In this document: positions 41,364 through 49,111 of the stretch, piece by piece | Layout of the letters: the number at the start of each line of letters is the position of its first letter | Numbering within the stretch: the first letter of the stretch is position 1 | Origin: Vulgatibacter incomptus_A | GTDB taxonomy: Bacteria > Myxococcota > Myxococcia > Myxococcales > Vulgatibacteraceae | Assembly (NCBI GenBank): GCA_040391605.1 | Contig: JBEBXK010000012.1 | Location: 40,162-104,161 of the forward strand | DNA: 64,000 bases | Reading direction: 5' to 3' | Program-made: the position numbers and the translations under genes | The notes under the pieces: model-generated | Seen by the model: the letters and a program-made list of their open reading frames with translations, nothing else | Told to the model about the DNA's origin: nothing | The model's database searches: none

Positions 41364-42230
41364 ATGCCCTCGATCCGGAAGCGCCCAGAGCCCGTGAAAC
41401 GATCGCCCCCGCGCAAGGCGGGCGCGATCCTCTCACTCGTGTTGCGCGCGATCGTCGGCTCGCCTCGGGCTCGCAGGCAGAGCCTGCTGGTCGCCCTCGT
41501 CCTCTCCTTGCTGGGCCATGGAGCGATGGTGACGATCCTCCTCCGCCTCCCGACGCCGCCCCCCAAGACGCCCAACGAGGCGGTGGAGTTCGAGGTGGTA
41601 CGGGTCGAGCCGCCCAAGCCGGAGCCGGAGCCAGAACCCGAGCCGCCGCCGCCACCGGAGCCAGAGCCGGAGCCCCCGCCGAAGCCGCGGCCGGTGGCGA
41701 AGGTGGAGCCCAGGCCCCTGCCAGAGAAGCCTCCGCCTCCGCCGCCGCCCAACGCGCCGCCCCCGCCCGAGTCCGACGCCCCGCCAGCGCCGATCCGCAT
41801 CGGCGTCTCGCTCTCCTCCACCACCGAGGGCGGCGACTTCGCGGTGGGCGCCGGCAACAGCCTCTATGGAAAAACGGAGGAGAAGGCGAGCGATCCCGCC
41901 GAAGCCCGGCCCTACGCCGGCGAGGAGACGAAGCAGGCGCCCTTCGTCCCGGCGTCGCAGGTCTCGACCCAGCCGAGGGTGATCGGCCGGCTCGACGTGG
42001 ACTATCCGGAGGAGGAGCGCAGCGGCGGGGTGGAGGGATCCGTGATCTACCTGGTGCGCATCGACGAGACCGGGCGGGTCGCCTCGCTCCAACTCCTGCA
42101 GGGGCTCGGCAAATCCTTCGAGGCGGTGGCGTCCCGCGCCCTGCGCCGCGCGCGCTTCCAGCCAGCGACCCTGCGGGGAGAGCCCGTGGCCACCGAGATC
42201 CGCTACTCCGTCACCTTCTACCTGGATTGA
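41364..42230 (+). CDS. tonB: Energy transducer TonB
   Basis: A 288-residue protein: a basic cytoplasmic N-terminus, transmembrane segment LLVALVLSLLGHGAMVTILL (about 38-57), a Pro/Glu-rich spacer (about 70-150, with KPEPEPEPEP and PPPPPPNAPPP) and a C-terminal TonB domain (about 195-288; DYPEEERSGGVEGSVIYLVR; RRARFQPATLRGEPV). It transmits ExbBD energy to outer-membrane receptors. Residues about 8-35 are encoded by a family A repeat, which makes the N-terminus unusually long. GTG at 41430, after the repeat core, is an alternative start. The receptor gene is next. Confidence 0.88.
   Translation: MPSIRKRPEPVKRSPPRKAGAILSLVLRAIVGSPRARRQSLLVALVLSLLGHGAMVTILLRLPTPPPKTPNEAVEFEVVRVEPPKPEPEPEPEPPPPPEPEPEPPPKPRPVAKVEPRPLPEKPPPPPPPNAPPPPESDAPPAPIRIGVSLSSTTEGGDFAVGAGNSLYGKTEEKASDPAEARPYAGEETKQAPFVPASQVSTQPRVIGRLDVDYPEEERSGGVEGSVIYLVRIDETGRVASLQLLQGLGKSFEAVASRALRRARFQPATLRGEPVATEIRYSVTFYLD
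41385..41487 (+). repeat. Family A repeat copy inside the tonB reading frame
   Basis: CAGAGCCCGTGAAACGATCG, CCCCGCGCAAGGCGGG, CGCGATCCTCTCACTCGTG, TTGCGCGCGA and GGCTCGCCTCGGGCT follow the family A order. It starts 21 bases into tonB and is read as part of the N-terminal cytoplasmic segment. The orientation is the same as at 47.4 and 60.2 kb. Confidence 0.55.
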
Positions 42231-42249
42231 AACGTGATGCCTCCCTCCC

Positions 42250-42372
42250 CAGCGCTTGGAGCCCATGACGAATCCGCCCCCGCGAGAGCGAGAGCGTTCC
42301 CTTCGACTCGCGCTTCGCGTGGGAGAGCCCTCTGTCGTTTGCGCGCCACCGGCTCCCGAGCCACGCACCTCG
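42250..42372 (+). repeat. Diverged family A repeat between tonB and the receptor gene
   Basis: TTGGAGCCCATGACGAATCC, GCCCCCGCGAGAGCG, TCGACTCGCGCTTCGCG, GGGAGAGCCCTCTGTCGTTT and CCACCGGCTCCCGAG match the family A order, with more drift than other copies. An open frame joins it to the receptor, but the translated repeat does not look like a signal peptide, so the receptor start is placed after it. Confidence 0.45.
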
Positions 42373-42428
42373 CCACTCCGACTGTGGAGGTGGAGGTCCG
42401 CCCCCATCGGGACGCCAGCACCCCATCG

Positions 42429-45005
42429 ATGGTTGCGGTATCTATTCTCTTGGTGATGTCCGCCCTCTGCCCCGCCCCGGCGCTGGCCGCCGGCGTGCTG
42501 ACCAAGGCGCCGGCCCTGCTGGAGTCGGTGGAGGCCACCTACCCTGCCGAGGCGAAGGCCGAGGGGATCACCGGCGAGGTGGTCCTCGAGATCGACATCG
42601 GCGCCACCGGGGAGGTCCTCGCCGCGGAGGTGATCGAAGGTGCGGGCCACGGCTTCGATGAGGCCGCCGTGGAGGCGGTGCTGCAATTTCGCTTCTCGCC
42701 TGCCGAGATCGACGACGTGCCCACCGCGGTGCGGATCGAGTACCGCTATCGATTCTTCTTCCGGCCGGAGCCCGAAGTGGTGGAGGCGCCGCCGCCCCCT
42801 GCGGTGAACCTGCGCGGCGAGGTCCTGGAGCGCGGCAAGCGGCGCCCCGTTCGAGGCGCCACCGTCGACGTCGGAGACGGCGCCTTTCTCACCTACACCG
42901 ACGAGGAGGGCCGCTTCGAGGTGGCCGGCGTGCCGCCAGGGGAGGTGCGGGTGGTGGTGGTCGACGGCAGCTTCGAGCGCTTCGAGACAGAGGAGGTGAT
43001 AGAGGCGGACACACTCACCGAGGTGAAGTACTACCTCTACCGCGCCATCGACTCTCCCTACGAGACGGTGGTGGTGGGCAAGCGGGAGAAGAAGGAGGTC
43101 TCCACCGTGGCGATCTCCGCCGGCGAGCTCTCCAAGCTCCCTGGCGTCTCGGGCGATACGGTGAAGGTGGTGCAGAACCTGCCCGGCGTCGCCCGCGCGC
43201 CCTATGGCAGCGGCAGGATGGTGGTGCGCGGCGGGAACCCCAACGACACCCGCACCTACATCGACGGCCAGCACGTGCCGATCCTCTTCCATTTCGGAGG
43301 GATCACCAGCGTCTACTCCAGCGAGCTGGTACAGGAGGTCCAATTCGAGCCGGGAAACTTCGGCGCCCGGTACGGCCGCGCCATCGGCGGACGGGTGGAG
43401 CTGATCACCCGGGAGGCCCGCCGCGAGCGCCTCAACCTGGTGGCGGACGTCGACCTCTTCGACGCCACCGGCCTCGCGGAGGGGCCCGTCACCGACGACG
43501 TCTCGGTGGCCTTCGCGGCGCGGCGCTCCTACGTCGACGCGGTGATCCTCGCCGCCACCCAGGCGGCCCCCGACGCCTTCGACGGGATCGGCTTCTCCAT
43601 CGCGCCCCGCTACTACGACTACCAGACCAAGGTCTCGTACCAGGTCGATCCCCGCAACCGGGTGCAGCTCGATCTCTACGGCTCCTCGGACAAGCTCTCG
43701 TTGGTGGGCGTGGACACGGGCGGCGTGGAGGGCCTGACGTCCATGAGCACCACCACCTCCTTCACCCGCGTCGGCCTCACCTGGGATCGCCAGGTGGGTC
43801 CTTCGACCCGCACCAAGGTGCAGCTCTTCCCCGGCTGGGAGCAGATCGGCGTCACCGTCGATCCCATCTTCTTCCGGATGGACAACTTCACCCTGAGCTC
43901 GAGGCTCGAGGCGATCCACGAGCTGAGCCCCAGCTTCAGCATGGGGGCGGGCCTCGATCTCGTCTTCACCTCCGTGCAGCTCTCGGCGCGGCTGAACGAG
44001 CAGCAGCCTGCAGGGCAGATCCCGGCGCCGGACTTTCGCGACCGCCTGATCCCCATGGAGTACGACATCGCCGCGGCCCAGCCCGCCGTGTGGACGGAGG
44101 CGGTGTGGGAGCCCGTGAGCGGCCTCAAGCTCGTCCCCGGCCTGCGGCTGGACTACGACTCCTTCATCCAATCCTATTGGTTCGATCCCCGCTTCGCCGT
44201 GCGCTGGTCGCTGTCTGCCGACACCACCCTCAAGGGCGGCGCCGGTCTCTACCACCAGCCGCCCGTCGAGCAATACGTCATCGAGGAGCTGGGGAATCCC
44301 GCGCTCAAAGAGGAAGGCGCCGCCCAATACTCCGTGGGGATCGAGCAGCGCATCGCCGGGCCGATCAGCCTCGACACCCAGCTCTACTACAAGGACCTCT
44401 TCGATCAGGCGATCAGCTCCGATCGGGTGATCGTCCGGAACGGGGAGAAGGTGCCGGAGCGCTACGCCAACGAGGGCAGCGGCAGGGCCTACGGGGCGGA
44501 GCTGCTGCTGCGCTACAACCCCGACGGCCGCTTCTTCGGCTGGATCGCCTACTCGATCTCCCGCACCGAGCGGGATCGGAACCTCCTGAGCGGATCGTGG
44601 AGCGGCGCCAGCAACGATCAGCCCCACAACCTGGTGGCCCTGGGATCGCTGGAGCTCCCCGAGATCTGGCGGGGGCTCACCTTCGGTTTCCGCATGCGTT
44701 ACACCACAGGCAATCCGATGCGGGAGTCGTCCGGCGGGATCTACGACGTGGACGCGGACGATTATCGGCGCCTTCCCGTCGTCAGCAGCCTGGATCGGCG
44801 GCTCCCCGACTTCTTCCAGCTCGACCTCCGCCTGGACAAGAGCTGGGCCTATGAGGAGTCGAGCTTCACGGCCTACATCGACGTGCAGAACGTGACCAAC
44901 CGGACCAACGCCGAGGGCATCAGCTACAACTTCGACTCCACCCGCTGGGCCTATAGCCCGGGGCTCCCCATCTTCCCCTCCATCGGGTTCCGCTATGAGT
45001 ACTGA
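42429..45005 (+). CDS. TonB-dependent receptor with N-terminal TonB C-domain fusion
   Basis: An outer-membrane gated porin of about 858 residues. After a short signal (MVAVSILLVMSALCPAPALA), residues about 35-115 form a TonB_C-like domain (TYPAEAKAEGITGEVVLEID; AVLQFRFSPAEIDDVPT). Then come a carboxypeptidase-regulatory-like fold (LRGEVLERGKRRPVRGATVD), a plug domain (VSGDTVKVVQNLPGVARAPYG; GGNPNDTRTYIDGQHVP; GARYGRAIGG) and a 22-strand-type barrel ending IGFRYEY. The ligand is unknown. The position of the start is uncertain, because the frame is open back to 42234 through a repeat. Placement after exbBD-tonB suggests a dedicated uptake system. Confidence 0.88.
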   Translation: MVAVSILLVMSALCPAPALAAGVLTKAPALLESVEATYPAEAKAEGITGEVVLEIDIGATGEVLAAEVIEGAGHGFDEAAVEAVLQFRFSPAEIDDVPTAVRIEYRYRFFFRPEPEVVEAPPPPAVNLRGEVLERGKRRPVRGATVDVGDGAFLTYTDEEGRFEVAGVPPGEVRVVVVDGSFERFETEEVIEADTLTEVKYYLYRAIDSPYETVVVGKREKKEVSTVAISAGELSKLPGVSGDTVKVVQNLPGVARAPYGSGRMVVRGGNPNDTRTYIDGQHVPILFHFGGITSVYSSELVQEVQFEPGNFGARYGRAIGGRVELITREARRERLNLVADVDLFDATGLAEGPVTDDVSVAFAARRSYVDAVILAATQAAPDAFDGIGFSIAPRYYDYQTKVSYQVDPRNRVQLDLYGSSDKLSLVGVDTGGVEGLTSMSTTTSFTRVGLTWDRQVGPSTRTKVQLFPGWEQIGVTVDPIFFRMDNFTLSSRLEAIHELSPSFSMGAGLDLVFTSVQLSARLNEQQPAGQIPAPDFRDRLIPMEYDIAAAQPAVWTEAVWEPVSGLKLVPGLRLDYDSFIQSYWFDPRFAVRWSLSADTTLKGGAGLYHQPPVEQYVIEELGNPALKEEGAAQYSVGIEQRIAGPISLDTQLYYKDLFDQAISSDRVIVRNGEKVPERYANEGSGRAYGAELLLRYNPDGRFFGWIAYSISRTERDRNLLSGSWSGASNDQPHNLVALGSLELPEIWRGLTFGFRMRYTTGNPMRESSGGIYDVDADDYRRLPVVSSLDRRLPDFFQLDLRLDKSWAYEESSFTAYIDVQNVTNRTNAEGISYNFDSTRWAYSPGLPIFPSIGFRYEY

Positions 45006-45138
45006 GCCTCGTCCCGCGAGCCGCGATCCTCGCCTGCCGCTCATGTGTACTTCGGTGATTCACCCCAACACCATCACGTCGGCGTCGCGATCCGCGGAGA
45101 GACCGGAGCGCCATCCCCCGGGCCATCGAGGTGAGACC

Positions 45139-46353
45139 GTGCGTCACCGACACACGCCTCCTTCCCTCCTCGCCGGCGTCGGGATCCTCCTCCTCGCCCT
45201 CTCAGGCTGCGGCGAGACCTTCAAGCCTGCGTCCTACGTGAACACCCTGCGTATCCTGGCGATCCGCGCCGATCATCCGGAGGTGGAGTCGCCTGCGCTC
45301 GATGAAGACGGCCTCCCGCAGGATCCCCAGCCCGGGGGGAGGATCCCCGATCGAAGCCGGCTTCGGGCCCTCGTCGCCGATCCCGCCGGGGACCAGGGCG
45401 AATCCCGGGAGATCACCGTCATCTACCTTGCGTGCACCCCGGATCCACTCTCGCCGATTGGGGGGGCCTGCACCTCCATCGCCGCGCTGCAGGATCCCGA
45501 GTCCCTCCCCGGCGCCGCCCCGGGGGGAGGCAGCTGCGGAGACGACGACGGCGGAGGCGCCACCGATCCCGACGCCGGCTTCGACACCCCCCACTTCGTC
45601 GGCGCCGAGGTCTGCCGGCACGGCGAGGCCTGCCAGCCCGTCTCGATCCCGTGGGGGCAGGCTCGGCTGGAGCTCCCGCCGCCGACCTACGAGATCCCCG
45701 CCGCCCATCGCCTCGACGTCCTGCCCAAAGGACATCCCGCGAGGATCCTGGGCGTGCAGGCGGTGGTCGTCGCCGTCGCCCTCGCAGCAGGGCCCGACGA
45801 GCTCATGGCGGACGCGGATCCCGCCGACGCCTGTGCCTTCCAGGCCAGCCTCTTCCAGCGCTTCGCCGCCCTCCTCCGCGAGCGGGAGAGCGTCCTGGCC
45901 CTGAAGCGGATCCAGCTCCGGGGCCCGGACGCCATGGATCCGCCCAACGTGAACCCCGCCATCCAGGGGATCACCGCCGGCGAGGTCGAGCTGCCGACCG
46001 AGCTGGATCCTCCGCGGGAGGTCGCCCTCTTTCGCAGAGGCGAGGAGACCAGGCTTCGCCCCTCGCTACCGTCGGACTTTGGCAACCTGGTCCAGGCCTT
46101 TACCCGGCGCGACATCGACGGCAACCGTGTCGCCGAGGAGGAGGAGCGCTGGCTCTACTCCTGGTTCGCCACCGCGGGCAGCCTCGACGGGTTGCGCACC
46201 AGGGACGCGCGCGATCCCCAGCTCTGGATCGCACCCACCGACAAGAAGGACGATCCCGCCCCGGCGGACGGCCGCGTCTTCCTCTACGCCGTGGTCCGCG
46301 ACGGCCGAGGCGGGATCGATTGGGTCATGCGCGAGGTCCACGTCTTAGATTGA
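45139..46353 (+). CDS. Lipoprotein of the TonB uptake cluster
   Basis: A 404-residue predicted lipoprotein: MRHRHTPPSLLAGVGILLLALSGC with lipobox LSGC. No known domain was recognised. It has an acidic, Gly-rich low-complexity segment (about 130-150, GGGSCGDDDGGGATDPD) and cysteines that could pair. The C-terminal half contains an EF-hand-like DGNRVAEEEE and an Ig-like end. GTG at 45139 is supported by GAGGTGA five bases upstream. It follows the receptor by 133 bp on the same strand and may be a surface partner that feeds substrate to it. That is inference from position only. Confidence 0.65.
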   Translation: MRHRHTPPSLLAGVGILLLALSGCGETFKPASYVNTLRILAIRADHPEVESPALDEDGLPQDPQPGGRIPDRSRLRALVADPAGDQGESREITVIYLACTPDPLSPIGGACTSIAALQDPESLPGAAPGGGSCGDDDGGGATDPDAGFDTPHFVGAEVCRHGEACQPVSIPWGQARLELPPPTYEIPAAHRLDVLPKGHPARILGVQAVVVAVALAAGPDELMADADPADACAFQASLFQRFAALLRERESVLALKRIQLRGPDAMDPPNVNPAIQGITAGEVELPTELDPPREVALFRRGEETRLRPSLPSDFGNLVQAFTRRDIDGNRVAEEEERWLYSWFATAGSLDGLRTRDARDPQLWIAPTDKKDDPAPADGRVFLYAVVRDGRGGIDWVMREVHVLD

Positions 46354-46377
46354 CAGTGTCTCCGTGAATGTGCCGAC

Positions 46378-47379
46378 TCAGGAGGAGGGGGCCGCATCGG
46401 CCAAGGTGAGGAGGGCGGCGCCGATCACGCCGGCGTCGTCGCCGAGGGCGGGCTCGAGGATCGAGAGCTGATCCACCTGCGCCGTGCCGCCCGCCCGGAG
46501 GATCCACTTGCAGACGTCGCGCTTGAGTCCGTTCATCCCCAGCAGGAGTCCGCCGCCGAGGATCAGCTTTCGGGGGTTCAGGACGGTGATGAGATTGGCG
46601 ATGGAGATCCCGAGGTAGGCGGCGATCTCGTCGCGGAGGGCGATGGCCTCGGGGTCGCCTTCGTTGGCCGCCTCCTCCAACGCCGGCCCGCCGATCCGCT
46701 CCGGATCCCCTCCGGCGGCCTTCATGATGGCGCGGACCTTCCCTTCCTTGGCGAGCTCGAGGATCCGGGCCTTGATGTTGTGACCGCCAGCGTAGGCCTC
46801 GAGACAGCCCCGCTGGCCACAGCCACAGGGCCTGCCGTCCTTCACCACCTTGACGTGGCCGAGCTCGCCGGCGATGCCGCCGGAGCCCTCGAAGAGCTTG
46901 CCGTTCACGATGAGGCCGGCGCCCACGCCGCTGCCCGCGAAGACCAGGAGCACATCCTTGGCACCCTGGGCCGCGCCCCTGGCGCCCTCGCCCCAGGCCG
47001 CCGCCGAGAGGTCGTTGACGATGCGCGGATGCCGCCCCAGCTCACGCTCCACCAGGCTGCCGAAGCGCACGTCACGCCACCCCAGGTTGGGGCCCACCAG
47101 GACCAGGCCGCTATGGCCCAGGATCTGGCCCGCGACGCCGATCCCCAGGCCGGCCACCTCATCCAAGGTGACGCCCACGAGGTCCAAAGCCTCCCGGGCG
47201 GCGAAGGCGAGCTCGGCGGCGACCACCGCTGGGCTCCGGTCGTCGAGGAGCCGTCGAACCGAGGAGAGGACCACGCCGTTCGAGGCCACCACCGCCACCC
47301 GGAGGTTGGTAGCGCCGAGATCACAGCCGAGGGTGAGCTCCCTCTTCCCCCCAGCCCCTGGCGTCGCGTCCTGCCCCAT
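46378..47379 (-). CDS. ROK-family sugar kinase (glucokinase-like)
   Basis: A 333-residue cytoplasmic ATP-dependent kinase. The phosphate-1 motif DLGATNLRVAVV lies near the N-terminus, IVNDLSAAAWGEG holds the catalytic aspartate region, GIAGELGHVKV is the ROK ExGH element, and CGCGQRGCLEAYAGG is the ROK zinc-binding CxCGxxGCxE signature. Most likely glucose or a related hexose is the substrate; N-acetyl sugars cannot be excluded. There is no DNA-binding N-terminus, so it is an enzyme rather than a NagC/XylR-type repressor. It is convergent with the lipoprotein gene (24-bp gap) and lies next to the phosphohexomutase gene. Confidence 0.9.
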   Translation of the reverse strand: MGQDATPGAGGKRELTLGCDLGATNLRVAVVASNGVVLSSVRRLLDDRSPAVVAAELAFAAREALDLVGVTLDEVAGLGIGVAGQILGHSGLVLVGPNLGWRDVRFGSLVERELGRHPRIVNDLSAAAWGEGARGAAQGAKDVLLVFAGSGVGAGLIVNGKLFEGSGGIAGELGHVKVVKDGRPCGCGQRGCLEAYAGGHNIKARILELAKEGKVRAIMKAAGGDPERIGGPALEEAANEGDPEAIALRDEIAAYLGISIANLITVLNPRKLILGGGLLLGMNGLKRDVCKWILRAGGTAQVDQLSILEPALGDDAGVIGAALLTLADAAPSS

Positions 47380-47398
47380 CGAGTCGTCTCCCGGCCAT

Positions 47399-47529
47399 CA
47401 GAGCCTGTGAAAGAATCGCCCCCGCGCAAGGCGGAGTCGATTTCTTCACTCGCGCTGCGCGCGAAGGGCTCTCTTCGTTTGCTCCGCCTTCGGCTTCGCG
47501 AGAGTTCGTGAAAAATTCACGAACTCTCA
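47399..47529 (+). repeat. Family A repeat, best-preserved copy, with 13-bp hairpin
   Basis: CAGAGCCTGTGAAAGAATCG, CCCCGCGCAAGGCGGAGTCG, ATTTCTTCACTCGCG, CTGCGCGCGAAGG, TCGTTTGCTCCGCC and TTCGGCTTCGCGAGAG, ending in a perfect hairpin, GAGAGTTCGTGAA-AAA-TTCACGAACTCTC (47500-47528). The hairpin overlaps the stop codon (47527-47529) of the phosphohexomutase gene. This copy defines the family in this window and could also act as a transcript end for that gene. Confidence 0.7.
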
Positions 47530-48903
47530 GTCCAGGTTTTTCTCCAGCTCCGAGAGGGTGCTCTCGAAGAGTGCGCGGATCTCCTCGAGGCGCTCGGCCG
47601 TCTTCCCCTCGAAGCGAAGGACCAGGATCGGCTGCGTGTTCGATGCACGCACGAGCCCGAAGCCATCGTCGAAGACCACCCGCACCCCGTCGGTGTCGAT
47701 GACCCGATAGCCCGCCTCGCGGAAGTGATCGGTCGCCGCCCGAACCAGGGCGAACTTGCGCTCCTCCGTCCCGGCGTCCCGGCGGATCTCCGGCGAGGCG
47801 AAGGTCTTGGGCAGGTCGGCCAGGAGCTGGGAGAGCGGCCGCTCCTCATGGCTCAGGATCTCGAGGAGGCGGGCGCCGGCATAGACGCCGTCGTCGAAGC
47901 CGAACCAACGGTTCTGGAAGAAGATGTGTCCGCTCATCTCACCCGCCAGGGCGGCGCCGGTCTCCTTCATCTTCGCCTTGATCAGCGAGTGACCGGCCTT
48001 CCACATCACCGGCTGGCCGCCCAAACGCTCGATCTCGTCGTACATCGTCTGCGAGCACTTCACCTCGCCGATGATCACCGCGCCGGGCTCCTCCTCGAGG
48101 ACCGCCCGACTGTAGAGGACCATGAGCTGATCGCCCCAGAGGATGGTCCCCCGATCGTCGACCACGCCGACCCGATCGGCGTCGCCGTCGAAAGCCAGGC
48201 CGATGTCCGCGGCGGTCTCCAGCACCCGCTTGCGCAGATCCGAGAGGTTCTCCTCCACCGATGGATCCGGATGGTGGTTGGGAAAGTTGCCGTCGGGCTC
48301 CAGGAAGAGGCCCTCCACCTGGGCCCCCATGGCGCGATAGAGCGGCGCGCCCACGAAGCCGCCCACGCCGTTGCCCGCGTCCACCACGACGCGCAGCTTC
48401 CGCGGCCCCATGCGCAGGCTCCCCAAGGCCTTCTCCTGGTAGGAGCCGAGGAGGTCCACCTCCTCGTGGACGCCCTCGCCCTTGGGGAAGTCGCCAGCCT
48501 GGACCAGCCGCAGGAGCTGCTGGATCTCCTCGCCGTGGAGGGTCGTCTTGCCCAGGCCGATCTTGAAGCCGTTGTACTCCGGCGGGTTGTGGGAGCCGGT
48601 GATCATCACCAGTCCGTCGATGGCAGGGAGGGTATGCGCGCCGAAGTAGGTCAGCGGCGTCGGCACCACCCCGATGTCCACCACGTCGACCCCGCAGCCG
48701 TTCAGCGCGGCGACGAAGATCGCTCGAAAGCGAGTGGAGGAGCTGCGGCAATCCCTGCCCAGGACCACCCGCTTGCCGCCGGCGTCGCGGACCATGCGGC
48801 CGAAGCCGCTGGCGATCAGCGTGACGCTCTCGTCGGTGAGGTCCTCGTCGACGAGGCCTCGGATGTCGTACTCACGGAAGATGTGCGGATTGACGCCAGC
48901 CAT
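47527..48903 (-). CDS. Phosphomannomutase/phosphoglucomutase
   Basis: A 458-residue alpha-D-phosphohexomutase (AlgC/ManB type) interconverting hexose 6- and 1-phosphates. The phosphoserine is S104 in MITGSHNPPEYNG, the metal loop is DGDADR (239-244), the sugar-specificity loop GEMSGH (321-326) points to glucose/mannose, and the phosphate site RASNTQP is near the end. With the GDP-mannose pyrophosphorylase at 55.9 kb it could make GDP-mannose, or glucose-1-phosphate for polysaccharide synthesis. The stop codon lies within the hairpin of a family A repeat. The start is the ATG at 48903 (MAGVNPHIFREYDIRG). Confidence 0.93.
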   Translation of the reverse strand: MAGVNPHIFREYDIRGLVDEDLTDESVTLIASGFGRMVRDAGGKRVVLGRDCRSSSTRFRAIFVAALNGCGVDVVDIGVVPTPLTYFGAHTLPAIDGLVMITGSHNPPEYNGFKIGLGKTTLHGEEIQQLLRLVQAGDFPKGEGVHEEVDLLGSYQEKALGSLRMGPRKLRVVVDAGNGVGGFVGAPLYRAMGAQVEGLFLEPDGNFPNHHPDPSVEENLSDLRKRVLETAADIGLAFDGDADRVGVVDDRGTILWGDQLMVLYSRAVLEEEPGAVIIGEVKCSQTMYDEIERLGGQPVMWKAGHSLIKAKMKETGAALAGEMSGHIFFQNRWFGFDDGVYAGARLLEILSHEERPLSQLLADLPKTFASPEIRRDAGTEERKFALVRAATDHFREAGYRVIDTDGVRVVFDDGFGLVRASNTQPILVLRFEGKTAERLEEIRALFESTLSELEKNLD

Positions 48904-49040
48904 GCCTGGATGCTCCCCGAGCTCCGGGCGGAGGACTCCGCCGCGGGAGCCCGGAATCTAGTGCCCCCATTCGAGCAAAAGCAATCTCCCGCCTGTGTAT
49001 AGATGAACACAGCGGCGCCCACGCTCGAAGCCTGGAGGAG

Positions 49041-49108
49041 GAGCGCCGGCCCGCCAGGCGGCGCTCTCACGCGCGCTACGCGCCAGCGATCGCTCGCCTC
49101 CCGCTCGT
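49041..49108 (-). terminator. Hairpin after the efflux operon, in a family A-like remnant
   Basis: GAGCGCCG (49041-49048) pairs perfectly with CGGCGCTC (49059-49066). On the plus strand, ACGCGCGCTACGCGC and GCTCGCCTCCCGCTCG follow, resembling the right half of family A. It lies just past the TolC stop (49112, minus strand). No T-run follows. It could terminate the efflux transcript or be only a repeat remnant. Confidence 0.4.
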
Positions 49109-49111
49109 AGA

